Positions 33,900 through 42,652 of a stretch of 64,000 bases of DNA are shown in pieces. The stretch's first letter is position 1. Every line of letters starts with the position of its first letter. Origin of the DNA: Arthrobacter bambusae. GTDB lineage: Bacteria; Actinomycetota; Actinomycetes; Actinomycetales; Micrococcaceae. Position numbers and translations under genes: made by a program. The stretch is from contig NZ_JAHHZS010000010.1 in NCBI RefSeq assembly GCF_022606295.1, forward strand, positions 1-64,000, in the 5' to 3' direction. The notes under the pieces are model-generated. The model made no database searches, had not been told where the DNA came from, and was given only the letters and a program-made list of their open reading frames with translations.

Positions 33900-34757
33900 G
33901 TGAAGAAGAATGTTCTCGTTGGTGTCGACGGGTCCGCGGTCGGCAGTGCTGCCGTGGACTGGGCCGCCGAACGGGCCAGGGATCTGGGACTTCAGCTCAA
34001 CCTGGTCCATGCCGTTCCTGAGCCATGGGCGTTCCCGGAGAAGGCCCTCCACGACGGCGCGACCGCACAAGCCAAGGACCTGCTGAAAGGCGAGGCAGCA
34101 CGGGTCACCGCACGGTTTCCCTCCCTTGGGGTAGTTACGACGCTCAGTTCCGGAGAGCCCGCCGAGACCATGCGCAAGCTTTCTGCGGACGCGGAAATGG
34201 TGGTCGTGGGAACGGACAGGCGCCCCGGCAACCACGGCGAAGGATTTGGTTCCGTCAGCTTTCAGATCGCGGTCATCAGCCATTGCGCTGTCGCCATTGT
34301 GCCTGCGCGTTCAACGCGTGAGTCATCTGGCGTAGTGGTTGGTGTCGATGGCTCCCCGGACTCCGAGCTCGCCGTCGAGTGTGCCGCTGACGAGGCACAG
34401 CGGATGCGGCAGGAACTCGTGATCGTCCATGCTGGTAGCGGCCGTGATCCTGTCGCGTCAGAGGCACCGGGGCGCGGGACCGGGGCTGCAGAACCTGGGC
34501 TCGATGGGCACGCGCTGTTGTCCAAATCGGTCAAGGGCCTGGAGGAGCGGCACCCGGGTTTGGCCATACTCAAGATCCTGGACCTTGAGCGCGCGCCGGC
34601 GGAAGCGCTCCTGGACGCCGGTGCCCGTGCGCGGCTGCTGGTCATGGGCTGCAAAGGAAGAGGCGGTGCCCGCGTGCTGGTCGGCTCCGTGGCTCAGCAC
34701 GTGCTACTCAATGTCCGGTGCCCCACGCTGATAACCCGCCCGTCCGTGGCTTCATAG
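33900..34757 (+). CDS. Universal stress protein, tandem UspA domains
   Basis: About 285 residues. Domain 1 starts KKNVLVGVDGSAVGSAAVDWAA, domain 2 SSGVVVGVDGSPDSELAVECA and ends with MGCKGRGGARVLVGSVAQHVL, preserving the nucleotide-binding signature; domain 1 has GTDRRPGNHGEGFGSVS, a diverged version. GTG at 33900 is chosen because AGGAAGG lies upstream and the domain begins at the next residue; no ATG fits. Divergent from ackA. Confidence 0.88.
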   Translation: MKKNVLVGVDGSAVGSAAVDWAAERARDLGLQLNLVHAVPEPWAFPEKALHDGATAQAKDLLKGEAARVTARFPSLGVVTTLSSGEPAETMRKLSADAEMVVVGTDRRPGNHGEGFGSVSFQIAVISHCAVAIVPARSTRESSGVVVGVDGSPDSELAVECAADEAQRMRQELVIVHAGSGRDPVASEAPGRGTGAAEPGLDGHALLSKSVKGLEERHPGLAILKILDLERAPAEALLDAGARARLLVMGCKGRGGARVLVGSVAQHVLLNVRCPTLITRPSVAS

Positions 34758-34769
34758 TATTCGGAGCCG

Positions 34770-35465
34770 TTAGCGAACCGTTCCCGTATCCGTCTCTGCC
34801 CCGTGGGCCATGTAGACGGCTGCCTGGGTGCGTCGCTCAAATCCGAGTTTGGCCAACATCGAGGACACATAGTTCTTCACGGTCTTTTCGGCCAACAGCA
34901 TCTGCTCACCGATTTGGCGGTTCGTCATGCCCAGGCCGACGAGTTCCAAGACCCGGCGCTCCTGGGGGGTCAGTGAGGCGACTCGGGGATCTACCCGTTG
35001 AGGCGCGGTGAGTCCTTGGATGATTTTCGCCTTAACCCCTGCGTCAAACAAGGATTCGCCCCGGGCCGCCCGGCGCAAGGCGTCCAAAAGGTCCGTGCCA
35101 CCGATTTCTTTCAAGACATATCCCGACGCGCCGGCAAGAACCGCACCGCGCAAGGCCTGTTCGTCATCGTAGCTGGTCAGAATCAGGCAATTCAGCGAGG
35201 GATCGATGGAACGCACATCCCGGCACACTTCGATCCCGGTACCATCGGGCAGCCGGCCGTCCAGAATCGACACGTCCGGGCGCAACGCCGGGATACGCCG
35301 GGTGGCTTCGTCCGCGGAGCCGGACATGCCGACCACTTCGAAGCCCTCGCTTTCCAGAAGTTCGCGAAGCCCGCGCCGGACAAGTTCATGGTCATCGAGG
35401 ATATAGACGCGGATTGGTCCTGCGCCGGAGTTCCCTGGGCCACCTTGTGCTGCTGGCCGATTCAT
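34770..35465 (-). CDS. DosR/DevR-like response regulator (NarL/FixJ family)
   Basis: 231 residues. Receiver domain: D24/D25, phosphoacceptor D69 (SILDGRLPDG), K119. LuxR-type HTH at about 164-220 with recognition segment LAEKTVKNYVSSMLAKLGFE and RRTQAAVY, essentially that of M. tuberculosis DosR, including the K-x-x-K-N DNA contacts. Start ATG at 35463-35465 with AGGAGG four bases upstream; the longer frame is not used. Its own promoter carries a DosR-like box at 35567-35580. No sensor kinase (DosS/DosT-like GAF kinase) is in the window, so the signal source is elsewhere. Confidence 0.92.
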   Translation of the reverse strand: MNRPAAQGGPGNSGAGPIRVYILDDHELVRRGLRELLESEGFEVVGMSGSADEATRRIPALRPDVSILDGRLPDGTGIEVCRDVRSIDPSLNCLILTSYDDEQALRGAVLAGASGYVLKEIGGTDLLDALRRAARGESLFDAGVKAKIIQGLTAPQRVDPRVASLTPQERRVLELVGLGMTNRQIGEQMLLAEKTVKNYVSSMLAKLGFERRTQAAVYMAHGAETDTGTVR

Positions 35466-35566
35466 GGTCCTCCTGTCCGGCAGCCTGTGGCCGGGGTCGC
35501 GGTCGCGCCGGTCCATCATGGTTTGTCCGGCCCTGTCATTGTTCACGACCGTCCGACGGCTCACAA

Positions 35567-35580
35567 GGGCCGAAGGGCCT
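35567..35580. promoter_or_regulatory. DosR-like palindrome upstream of the DosR-like regulator
   Basis: GGGCCGAAGGGCCT, 102 bases upstream of the regulator start, suggesting autoregulation. The remainder of 35466-35805 holds no gene I can support. Confidence 0.6.
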
Positions 35581-35805
35581 GGTGCGTGGCCGCCGGGCTC
35601 CAACAGACGCCGGAGTGCCGTAGACGATTGGCGCCGCGGTGTCCGGGCTTAGCGTAAATGCACGTCGCGGCTGACCTGGCTCCGTCATTTCAAATGAAGT
35701 GCTCAGGCGAGGAACGGCGTTCGCGATGGTTCCGGTGGCGGACGTGCGGAAGAAAACCGCTCGATTGTGGACAAGGTAGCTGGCCGGAAGCCTTGGCCAG
35801 GCTTG

Positions 35806-36345
35806 TCAGTTGTGGGCTGCGGCATAGAGGTTCAGGCTGGCCGAGAACACGATCCAGGAAAGGTAGGGCAGCATCAGTACTCCTGCTGTCGCGTTTATCG
35901 GTCCAAAACGGATGAGGGTTGCTGTCACTGCCAGGGCCAGTGCGGCGATGAGGACAAGGGCCAGCCAAAGTGCGGCGTCGCCCCATGTGGGGTACATGCC
36001 GAAAAAGGTCGGCGCCCAGGCGAGGTTGAGCAGCATTTGGATACCGTACGCTGTCATGGCTGCGCGGGTCTTGGCCGAGTGCTGGCGCCAGACCAGCCAC
36101 GAAGCCACGGCCATCGCCGTGTACAGCACCGTCCAGGCCGATCCGAAGACCCAGGCCGGCGGCGTCCAGGGCGCTTTGTTGGCCGTTGCGTACCAGCCGG
36201 AGGCATTGCCAAGGATGGCCATGGACCCCAGCAAAGATACCGTGTACGAGAGGACGAGAAATCCCAAAAGTGCCGTGATTTGACGCGCAAGACTCGTCCG
36301 GGCGGTCGTCAGCGGGCCGCTCGTCTGTTGGGATTCAGCCGTCAC
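35806..36345 (-). CDS. TspO/MBR-family membrane protein
   Basis: 179 residues with five membrane helices of the tryptophan-rich sensory protein family: WYATANKAPWTPPAWVFGSAWTVLYTAMAVASWLVW (in two adjoining blocks), the LNLAWAPTFFG motif and a final PYLSWIVFSASLNLYAA. TspO binds tetrapyrroles/cholesterol-like ligands and is linked to oxidative and light stress. The GTG at 36343-36345 is preferred because AAGGTGG stands just upstream and the fold follows; the open frame upstream is Arg/Pro-rich and not family-like. Confidence 0.85.
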   Translation of the reverse strand: MTAESQQTSGPLTTARTSLARQITALLGFLVLSYTVSLLGSMAILGNASGWYATANKAPWTPPAWVFGSAWTVLYTAMAVASWLVWRQHSAKTRAAMTAYGIQMLLNLAWAPTFFGMYPTWGDAALWLALVLIAALALAVTATLIRFGPINATAGVLMLPYLSWIVFSASLNLYAAAHN

Positions 36346-36404
36346 GTGGTCCACCTTGTTCGATCGAGGGTTGCACTTACAGTCTGGCAGGCTGCCGGCT
36401 TGAC

Positions 36405-36749
36405 GTGGTCGTCCGGAGAAACGCCGTCGGCAGGCTCCCAAGGGAGGGCTCGGGGCGGGCGCGTACGTGCATAGCGGCCATCCGGGGCGTGAGCCGGGGC
36501 CGGTTGCAGCCGATGCTCGTTGAGCTCGCGGACGTGTGTATGTATCCCGGCGCCGGAGCGACACTCTCGGGGATTCGATTTGTGTCCGCTGTGGCTCTGG
36601 TCGGGGCCACGGTGGTTGACCGTGTGATGGCTGGTGCTGTGCTGCGTGAGCAGGAGTGCCCGCGCGGGTTCATCAGGTCTATCGAGGACGCCAGGGAATG
36701 GCTGAATCGCTTGCCGGCTCCGCAGGCGTTGGGCGAGTCCCCAGTCTGA
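36405..36749 (+). CDS. Probable STAS/SEC14-like small protein
   Basis: 114 residues from a GTG. The C-terminal two thirds (MLVELADVCMYPGAGATLSG, SAVALVGATVVDRVMAGAVL, then CPRGFIRSIEDAREWL) resembles actinobacterial STAS/SEC14-like proteins, which keep the pattern P-lLV-x-(D/E)-l, aLvG-sPVDRVlA and AlxWL. The N-terminus is Arg-rich and no strong ribosome site is seen, so the start is uncertain or the gene may be truncated. It is divergent from TspO. An opposing frame covers the same bases but lacks family resemblance. Confidence 0.5.
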   Translation: MVVRRNAVGRLPREGSGRARTCIAAIRGVSRGRLQPMLVELADVCMYPGAGATLSGIRFVSAVALVGATVVDRVMAGAVLREQECPRGFIRSIEDAREWLNRLPAPQALGESPV

Positions 36750-36807
36750 CTCAGGAAGCACTCGACCAAGTTGCTGGGATCCTGACCCAAACCATGACCC
36801 GTTTGGG

Positions 36808-38061
36808 TCAGGATCTCCTTCGCAGCCTGACCAGGCGCAGAATGATCCCTGCCGCGAACATGAGGATGCCGAACACCACGGAAATCGGTGGGAGGGCGGC
36901 GATCAGGGCCACGCATGCCGAGGCGCCAAGGACCTGGAGGGCCTTGGGGTATCTGCGGTCCGTGTCCGGCTGCGTAAACGCGGCGATGTTGGCTACCAGA
37001 TAATAGATGAGCACGCCGAACGAGGAGAAACCGATCGCGCCCCGCAGGTCGGCGACGGAGATGATCGTGCAGATCACCACGGCCAGGGTGGTCTCGGCCC
37101 GATGGGGAACCTTGTAGCGGGGGTGGATGGCGGAGAGCCAGTGCGGAAGGTCGTGTTCGCGGGCCATGGCCAGGCTGGTCCGTCCCAGCCCGGCGATGAG
37201 GGCCAGTAGTGCGCCCAGTGCCGCGATCGCTGCCCCGGCCCTGACGACGGGGCCGGCCCATGACATTGTCCCGGTTTCTACTCCGGCGGCGAGCGGCGTG
37301 GAGTTGGACGCCACTGCGTCGGGGCCGATGGTCGCCAGAAGGGTGACGGCAATGATGGCGTAGATGATGATGGTGAGGCCCAGGGCGATGCCGATCGCCC
37401 GCGGGATCGTGCGTTTGGGGTCACGGACTTCTTCACCCATGGTCGCGATCCTGGCGTAACCGGCGAAAGCGAAAAACAACAGACCTGAGGACTGCAGGAT
37501 TCCGTACCAGCCGTGGGCCAGCAGCCCTTCCCCAAGAATCCTGCCCGGATCCGGGACTGAACCTCCCCAGCAGGCGGTAACCGCGATCGCAAGGGCCGCC
37601 ATCACGAGCACGACGAGGATGCGGGTCAGCCCGGCCGTCCGCGTCACTCCGTGATAATTCACTGCAGCAAGAACGATGACGGCAGTGATGGCCACGGGAT
37701 GTTCCCACCCCGCCGGGGCGGCATACGCGGCAAAGGTCATGGCCATGGCCGCGGCGCTGGCCGTCTTCCCGATCACAAAGCCCCACCCCGCCAGGAAACC
37801 GGACCAGGGCCCGAGGCGTTCCCGGCCGTAGACGTAGGTCCCGCCTGAGGTCGGATAGGCGGCGGCGAGCTGTGCCGAGGACGTCGCATTGCAGTAGGCC
37901 ACCACGGCGGCAACGACGAGTCCGACCAACAGGCCCGATCCCGCAGCCTGGGCCGCGGGGGTGAAAGCCGCGAACACGCCGGCGCCGATCATCGAGCCAA
38001 GGCCGATCATGACGGCGTCAAAGGTGCCCAGTCGTCGGACCAGAGCCTGGGGGTTACTCAT
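36808..38061 (-). CDS. APC-superfamily amino acid permease
   Basis: 417 residues with about 12 membrane helices: GTFDAVMIGLGSMIGAGVFAAF (TM1 signature), GGTYVYGRERLGPWSGFLAGW, and FFAFAGYARIATMGEEVRDPKRTIPRAI (noted in parts), the APC hallmark after TM6. The ATG at 38059-38061 has AAGGAG upstream and lies inside the last codons of padR, giving an 8-base overlap. Amino acid or amine substrate not predictable. Confidence 0.9.
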   Translation of the reverse strand: MSNPQALVRRLGTFDAVMIGLGSMIGAGVFAAFTPAAQAAGSGLLVGLVVAAVVAYCNATSSAQLAAAYPTSGGTYVYGRERLGPWSGFLAGWGFVIGKTASAAAMAMTFAAYAAPAGWEHPVAITAVIVLAAVNYHGVTRTAGLTRILVVLVMAALAIAVTACWGGSVPDPGRILGEGLLAHGWYGILQSSGLLFFAFAGYARIATMGEEVRDPKRTIPRAIGIALGLTIIIYAIIAVTLLATIGPDAVASNSTPLAAGVETGTMSWAGPVVRAGAAIAALGALLALIAGLGRTSLAMAREHDLPHWLSAIHPRYKVPHRAETTLAVVICTIISVADLRGAIGFSSFGVLIYYLVANIAAFTQPDTDRRYPKALQVLGASACVALIAALPPISVVFGILMFAAGIILRLVRLRRRS

Positions 38062-38374
38062 GCGGATTCTCCTTCGGAGATTCGGGAAGGATTTCGGCGG
38101 CGAGCTCGGCAACGGACTTGCGACCGTCGGCCAGCACATCAAGGCCCGCTTGAGTGGACCGGTAGACCCGGCGGCGCCGGCCGCCGACCACTTCCCGGCG
38201 GGAGACCAGCAGGCCGTCCTGCTCCATGCGGTGCAGCGTCGGATACAGGGTTCCGGGAGAGATTGAATACCCGTGCTTGGCTAGCTCTTCGGACATCCAG
38301 GCGCCGTGGATGTCTTCTTTGGCGGCGTGGTGGAGGATGTGCAGTCGCACCGCAGCACGCATCAGTTCACGCAT
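38054..38374 (-). CDS. PadR-family transcriptional regulator
   Basis: 106 residues: winged HTH with the PadR-type helix ELAKHGYSISPGTLYPTLHRMEQDGLL, followed by a wing VVGGRRRRVYRST and a short C-terminal helix (PadR-s1 class, small). It overlaps and precedes the APC permease gene, so it likely represses its own operon. A 17-base inverted repeat upstream (38398-38414) is the probable operator. Confidence 0.9.
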   Translation of the reverse strand: MRELMRAAVRLHILHHAAKEDIHGAWMSEELAKHGYSISPGTLYPTLHRMEQDGLLVSRREVVGGRRRRVYRSTQAGLDVLADGRKSVAELAAEILPESPKENPHE

Positions 38375-38397
38375 CGCAATCCCATTGTCGAATGTGG

Positions 38398-38414
38398 ATA
38401 TCGAAATCCGATAT
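38398..38414. promoter_or_regulatory. Inverted repeat, likely PadR operator
   Basis: ATATCG-AAATC-CGATAT: perfect 6-base arms with a 5-base spacer, 24 bases upstream of the padR ATG. A further half site CGATATC lies at 38429-38435. Confidence 0.55.
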
Positions 38415-38507
38415 TTCGTCGGGTTCTACGATATCTCTGCTCAGGCACCGTATCCGGAAGCATTTGTCGCCGGGCCAATTTCGCGGCTTTGATGCGGCGT
38501 ATCGAGG

Positions 38508-38528
38508 ACCGCCGGTCCGGCGGTTTTT
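38508..38528 (+). terminator. Hairpin with T-run, orphan terminator
   Basis: ACCGCC-GGTCC-GGCGGT followed by TTTT: a classical intrinsic terminator when read on the plus strand. No plus-strand gene ends here; neighbours padR and the DJ-1 gene are on the minus strand, so it may be a relic or end antisense transcription. The rest of 38440-38679 shows no gene. Confidence 0.45.
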
Positions 38529-38679
38529 CGTTTCCTCCGGGGCGTGATGAAGATGCCGGGACAGGTCCGCCGTTCCGGTGTACGGCGAACCTGTCCGGAG
38601 AAGCATCGGCGGTTGATGAGGACTCCGGTAGGCTACCGGGAATATGGCCTGCGAGCGGAAATTCCGTCGATACTGCCGC

Positions 38680-39369
38680 TTATGCGGTCAGGGTGCGCAA
38701 CATGGCAAGCAGCGCGTCGGCGGCTGGGGCCGACGATTCCGGGTTCTGACCGGTGATCAGCAGGCCGTCCTCGACGACATATGATGCCCAGTCGGCACGC
38801 TTGGAGTATTCGGCGCCCAACTTAGTCAGCTCGTCCTCTACCAGGAATGGCACGACGTTGGTCAGCTGCACGGCCTCTTCTTCACTGTTCGTGAAGCCGG
38901 TGACCTTCCGGCCGCTGACAAGTGGGCTGCCGTCTTCATTGCGGGCATGGCGCAGGACGCCGGGGGCGTGGCAGACCAGCGCAACAGGCTTTGCGGAACG
39001 CAGAGTCGCCTCGATCAGGTGGATGGAGTCCTGATCCTCGGCGAGATCCCAGAGCGGCCCGTGGCCGCCGGGGTAGAAAACAGCGTCATAGTCCTCGGAG
39101 GACACCGAGTCCAGCCGAACGGTGGTGGCAAGGGCCTGCTGTGCTGAAGTGTCGCTTTCGAAGCGGCGGGTTTGGTCGGTCTGGAAGTCGGGCTCGTTGC
39201 TCTTCGGATCCAACGGCGGTTGGCCTCCCTGGGGAGACGCGAGAGTGACGTCCGCTCCTGCCTCAACAAAGCGGTAGTAAGGTGCGGCGAACTCTTCCAG
39301 CCAGAAACCGGTCTTCTTGCCGGTATCGCCGAGCTGGTCGTGGGACGTGAGAACCATGAGAATCTTCAT
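38680..39369 (-). CDS. DJ-1/PfpI-family (type 1 glutamine amidotransferase-like) protein
   Basis: 229 residues: KILMVLTSHDQLGDTGKKTG with GFWLEEFAAPYYRF, PGGHGPLWDL and the nucleophile elbow ALVCHAPGVL with the reactive Cys. This is the Hsp31/YhbO-like branch related to glyoxalase III and protein deglycases. A TetR-type operator lies just upstream of the ATG (39389-39405), matching the one of the adjacent tetR gene, so it is the probable regulated target, likely in an electrophile/aldehyde stress response. Confidence 0.88.
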   Translation of the reverse strand: MKILMVLTSHDQLGDTGKKTGFWLEEFAAPYYRFVEAGADVTLASPQGGQPPLDPKSNEPDFQTDQTRRFESDTSAQQALATTVRLDSVSSEDYDAVFYPGGHGPLWDLAEDQDSIHLIEATLRSAKPVALVCHAPGVLRHARNEDGSPLVSGRKVTGFTNSEEEAVQLTNVVPFLVEDELTKLGAEYSKRADWASYVVEDGLLITGQNPESSAPAADALLAMLRTLTA

Positions 39370-39388
39370 GAAAAACTTCTTCTTCCAG

Positions 39389-39405
39389 TAGACCGGTCAT
39401 CTAGT
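39389..39405. promoter_or_regulatory. TetR operator upstream of the DJ-1-family gene
   Basis: TAGACCGGTCATCTAGT, with a palindromic core GACCGGTC and outer TAGA/TCTA. 13 of 14 bases of ACCGGTCATCTAGT recur upstream of tetR at 40060-40073. Confidence 0.65.
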
Positions 39406-39450
39406 ATTCGGTAAAGCCTCGTACTGCCGGTGGGGTACGAGGAAGCAATG

Positions 39451-40035
39451 TTATTGGTGGAGCATTTGACCCGTGAGGGTCAGTGCGTTGTCCATCGGTG
39501 CGGGCGTTCGTTGGATTTTCGCCATGACGCTGGCGCCGAGCCATAGGTTGTACAGAGTCTGCGCTGCGACCGGCACGGGGATGTCGATCGACAGGGACCC
39601 GTCCTTGAGGCCGGCTTCGATGATCGTTTCGATGCGCCCGGTAATCGCGGCGGTGCCATTTTTGAGTGCAAGGCGGAGGGTTTCGGAAAGGTCGACGACT
39701 TCCGCGCCAAGTTTCACAGCGAGGCATTTCCCTTGGCAGTCGTCCATGCTCTGCGTAGCACGCCAACCTTCCCAATACCTCATCAGCCGCTCGGCCGCGG
39801 AAAAGCCTGGTTGAGCGAAGAGCCGGTCCATGTCGGCCAAGTATTCAATGAAGTACTCGGCCAGCATGGCCTCGCCGAAAGTTTCCTTTGAGCCGAAGTA
39901 ATAGTAGAACGATCCCTTAGGCACGCCAGCGGCTGTGAGAATCTCGGTGAGGCCGACAGCAGCCCAGCCCTTGCGGGCGATGGCGCGTTGCCCGGCATCC
40001 AGGATGCTCCGGCGGCTGTCGATTTTAGTGGGCAC
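39451..40035 (-). CDS. TetR-family repressor
   Basis: 194 residues; N-terminal HTH (RSILDAGQRAIARKGWAAVG, LTEILTAAGVPKGSFYYYFGSKE) and an all-helical ligand domain with C105-region CQGKCLAVKLGAEV typical of the YxaF/LmrA-like group, in which a Cys pair is common. GTG start. It is upstream of and co-oriented with the DJ-1-family gene; both promoters hold the same operator, indicating self-repression and control of that gene. Confidence 0.9.
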   Translation of the reverse strand: MPTKIDSRRSILDAGQRAIARKGWAAVGLTEILTAAGVPKGSFYYYFGSKETFGEAMLAEYFIEYLADMDRLFAQPGFSAAERLMRYWEGWRATQSMDDCQGKCLAVKLGAEVVDLSETLRLALKNGTAAITGRIETIIEAGLKDGSLSIDIPVPVAAQTLYNLWLGASVMAKIQRTPAPMDNALTLTGQMLHQ

Positions 40036-40056
40036 CTGCCTGACTCTATTCCAAAA

Positions 40057-40073
40057 TAAACCGGTCGTCTAGT
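40057..40073. promoter_or_regulatory. TetR operator upstream of tetR
   Basis: TAAACCGGTCGTCTAGT, sharing 13 of 14 core bases with the element at 39389-39405. It lies 22 bases upstream of the tetR start. 40074-40208 shows no gene. Confidence 0.65.
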
Positions 40074-40208
40074 CGATGAAACAGCGACCTTACTGCGAAG
40101 GATGCCAGCGAAAGTGTCTGGTGCAAGCGGGCCGGCTGCATGGATGAGCAGGCCTGGGACGTACCATTCCTGTGGAGCCGGGGCCTTGGGCGGCGGGCAT
40201 GGCGCGTG

Positions 40209-40472
40209 TTAGCTACTCAAGGCGGTGAGGGCTTTGCGCAGGCGATTGGCGGCGTCGTCGGCGATTACTTGGACGGCCGGCGCGGCGCTGAGCTGGACCA
40301 TGGTCTGCGGGCCCACAGCGTCAGCGGCTTCGGCTCCAAGCTTGGCTTCGAAGGTGGAACGCGCGTCGATTTCGGTAAGGTTTCCGAACCCCTGGGCTGA
40401 CAGGGCGTCCCGGGTGTGGTCCAGTGCTTCGGCCCACGGAAGATCGATGGTCGTGCTGAGCGTGAACGTCAT
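40209..40472 (-). CDS. DUF302 protein with an internal deletion
   Basis: 87 residues. The N-terminal part (PWAEALDHTRDALSAQGFG, NLTEIDARSTFEAKLGAEAAD) and the C-terminal part (VGPQTMVQLSAAPAVQVIAD, then DAANRLRKALTAL) match DUF302, but the middle of the domain, normally including a VILGACNPPLAH-like segment and an LLPCNVVV strand (roughly 45 residues), is absent between residues 51 and 54. The reading frame is intact, so it is an in-frame deletion form, either decayed or specialised. It follows the CstR-like repressor by 33 bases and is probably co-transcribed. Confidence 0.72.
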   Translation of the reverse strand: MTFTLSTTIDLPWAEALDHTRDALSAQGFGNLTEIDARSTFEAKLGAEAADAVGPQTMVQLSAAPAVQVIADDAANRLRKALTALSS

Positions 40473-40505
40473 GATTTTCCTTGGATGACCTCAGGGCGGG
40501 GTTGG

Positions 40506-40835
<330 letters not shown>

Positions 40836-40883
40836 TCTGTGATACTCGGTGGGGTATTCACGTTCCCTATTGAGAGGCCAGCA

Positions 40884-41501
40884 ATGACTTCCCCTTCCAC
40901 GCCCCCTGCCGTTACCTCGCTCGCCCCTGCAGACCTCCAGTCCTGGCTCAAGGAACACCAGGACCTGGTGGTGATCGATGTGCGTTCCGCCGCTGAATTC
41001 GAGTCCATGCACATCCGCGGCTCCTACAATGTGCCGCTTGCGCTGCTTTCCGAGCACACGGACGAGCTCGCCGCGCGGCTGGGTTCCCGCGTGGTCCTGG
41101 TGTGCCAGTCCGGCGTCCGCGCCGAGCAGGCACGCCAGCGCCTTGCCAAGTCAGGGATCGACGGCGCCTACGTCCTGACGGGCGGTGTTCCCGGGTTCGC
41201 TGTCGCAGGCGGCGATGTTGTCAAGGGCAACGACCGCTGGGACCTGGAACGCCAGGTCCGCCTCGCTGCCGGTTCCTTGGTGGTGCTGGGACTGGCCGGG
41301 GGCAGGTTCGTCTCTCCCAAGGTGCGCATGCTGGCCGGGGCCATCGGAGCCGGCCTGACGTTCTCGGCCGCCACCAACACGTGCGCCATGGGCAAGGCCC
41401 TCTCGGCCATGCCGTGGAACAAGGCCGCCACGGAGCCCACCCGCGAAAACGCCATCCTGCGGCTTCCCGCGCCGGCCCTTGAAGAGGACGCCGCGGCATG
41501 A
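40884..41501 (+). CDS. Rhodanese domain fused to DUF2892-type membrane segment
   Basis: 205 residues: rhodanese domain (about 10-115) with active-site loop [13 protein letters not shown] (Cys about 74), then a region with two hydrophobic helices ([36 protein letters not shown]) and the DUF2892-like [15 protein letters not shown]. It would transfer sulfane sulfur at the membrane. GAGAGG precedes the ATG; its stop overlaps the TauE gene (ATGA). First gene of the sulfur operon. Confidence 0.88.
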   Translation: MTSPSTPPAVTSLAPADLQSWLKEHQDLVVIDVRSAAEFESMHIRGSYNVPLALLSEHTDELAARLGSRVVLVCQSGVRAEQARQRLAKSGIDGAYVLTGGVPGFAVAGGDVVKGNDRWDLERQVRLAAGSLVVLGLAGGRFVSPKVRMLAGAIGAGLTFSAATNTCAMGKALSAMPWNKAATEPTRENAILRLPAPALEEDAAA

Positions 41502-42256
41502 TTCCCGCCCTGGGTCTGGGGCTCGTCGTCGGGATCGTCCTGGGCGTAGTGGGCGGCGGCGGGTCGATCATCGCGGTTCCGGCCCTGGTGTATGGGGTGG
41601 GCATGAGCCCCGCCCAGGCCATCCCCACATCGCTGCTCGTGGTGGGGGTGTCCTCGCTGGCCGCCCTGCTGCCCCGGGTCCGGGAAGGCCTGAACTGGCC
41701 GGTCATCGCGCTGGTCGGGGCTGCCGGCATCCCGGCTGCCTGGGGCGGTGCGGCCGTAGGCTGGCTGCTGGACCCGAACATCCTGATGCTGGCCTTCGCC
41801 GTGATCATGGTGGCAGCGGGCATCCGAATGCTTAGCAGATCCCGCGAAACCGAGGGATCCTGCAGCACCGGCCCACACCGGTCCTTCCGGTCCTGCGCTC
41901 CAAAGGCGGTGGGGGTGGGGCTGCTCGTGGGCTTCCTCACCGGACTGCTCGGGGTGGGCGGAGGCTTCCTCATCACCCCCGCACTGACGATCTTCCTGGG
42001 CCTGCGCATGAAGCAGGCCGTCGGTACGTCCCTGGCGATCATCGTCATCAATTCCGCCGCCGGATTCAGTGCCCACGCTGCCGGTTACACCATCGACTGG
42101 GCCACCACCATGGCGTTCGCGGTCCCGGCCATCCTCGGTTCCCTCGTGGCCGCCAGGCTGGCCGGCCGCCTGAAGGACAAGCACATCCGCATCTCATTCG
42201 CGGTACTCATCTTCGCCGTCGCGGTGTGGGTCACCGCCGGTACGGTCACCGCCTGA
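41498..42256 (+). CDS. Sulfite exporter TauE/SafE-family permease
   Basis: 252 residues with eight membrane helices in two repeats, each with the glycine-rich family motif: [23 protein letters not shown] and [23 protein letters not shown] (given in parts). The family exports sulfite, sulfoacetate or related anions; in persulfide-detoxification clusters it is taken to remove sulfite or thiosulfate. ATGA-coupled to the rhodanese upstream. Confidence 0.88.
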   Translation: MIPALGLGLVVGIVLGVVGGGGSIIAVPALVYGVGMSPAQAIPTSLLVVGVSSLAALLPRVREGLNWPVIALVGAAGIPAAWGGAAVGWLLDPNILMLAFAVIMVAAGIRMLSRSRETEGSCSTGPHRSFRSCAPKAVGVGLLVGFLTGLLGVGGGFLITPALTIFLGLRMKQAVGTSLAIIVINSAAGFSAHAAGYTIDWATTMAFAVPAILGSLVAARLAGRLKDKHIRISFAVLIFAVAVWVTAGTVTA

Positions 42257-42278
42257 CCTCGCCCAATAGGAGAGCACC

Positions 42279-42620
42279 ATGGGACTGATCGATTCCCTCA
42301 AGAAGGCATTCCACAAGCCCTACAGAACCATAAGCGTCGCCCAGGCCAAGGAACTTCTGGCCTCGGGTGCCACCCTGATCGACGTCAGGTCCGCCCAGGA
42401 ATGGCGCTCCGGACGAGCGCCCCAGGCCAAGCACGTCCCCCTGGACCGGCTGCAGGCCAGCCAGGCGGGGATTCAAAAGGCCCGGCCCGTCATCGCCGTC
42501 TGCGCCTCCGGGGTACGGTCCGCCTCCGCGGCCCGGTTGCTCGCCCCGAAAGGGTACGACGCCTACTCGCTGCGCGGCGGCATGGCGGCCTGGCGCAAGG
42601 CCGGCGAACCCGTCCGCTAA
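42279..42620 (+). CDS. Single-domain rhodanese
   Basis: 113 residues, starting with a short N-terminal extension (MGLIDSLKKAFHKPYRTI) and then a rhodanese domain with ATLIDVRSAQEW and the active loop VIAVCASGVRSASAA. It catalyses sulfur transfer from thiosulfate, persulfides or polysulfides. Third gene of the operon, 22 bases after tauE, with AGGAGAGC before the ATG. Confidence 0.9.
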   Translation: MGLIDSLKKAFHKPYRTISVAQAKELLASGATLIDVRSAQEWRSGRAPQAKHVPLDRLQASQAGIQKARPVIAVCASGVRSASAARLLAPKGYDAYSLRGGMAAWRKAGEPVR

Positions 42621-42652
42621 CAGAAACGCCCAATACTTCGAAGGAGAACCCC

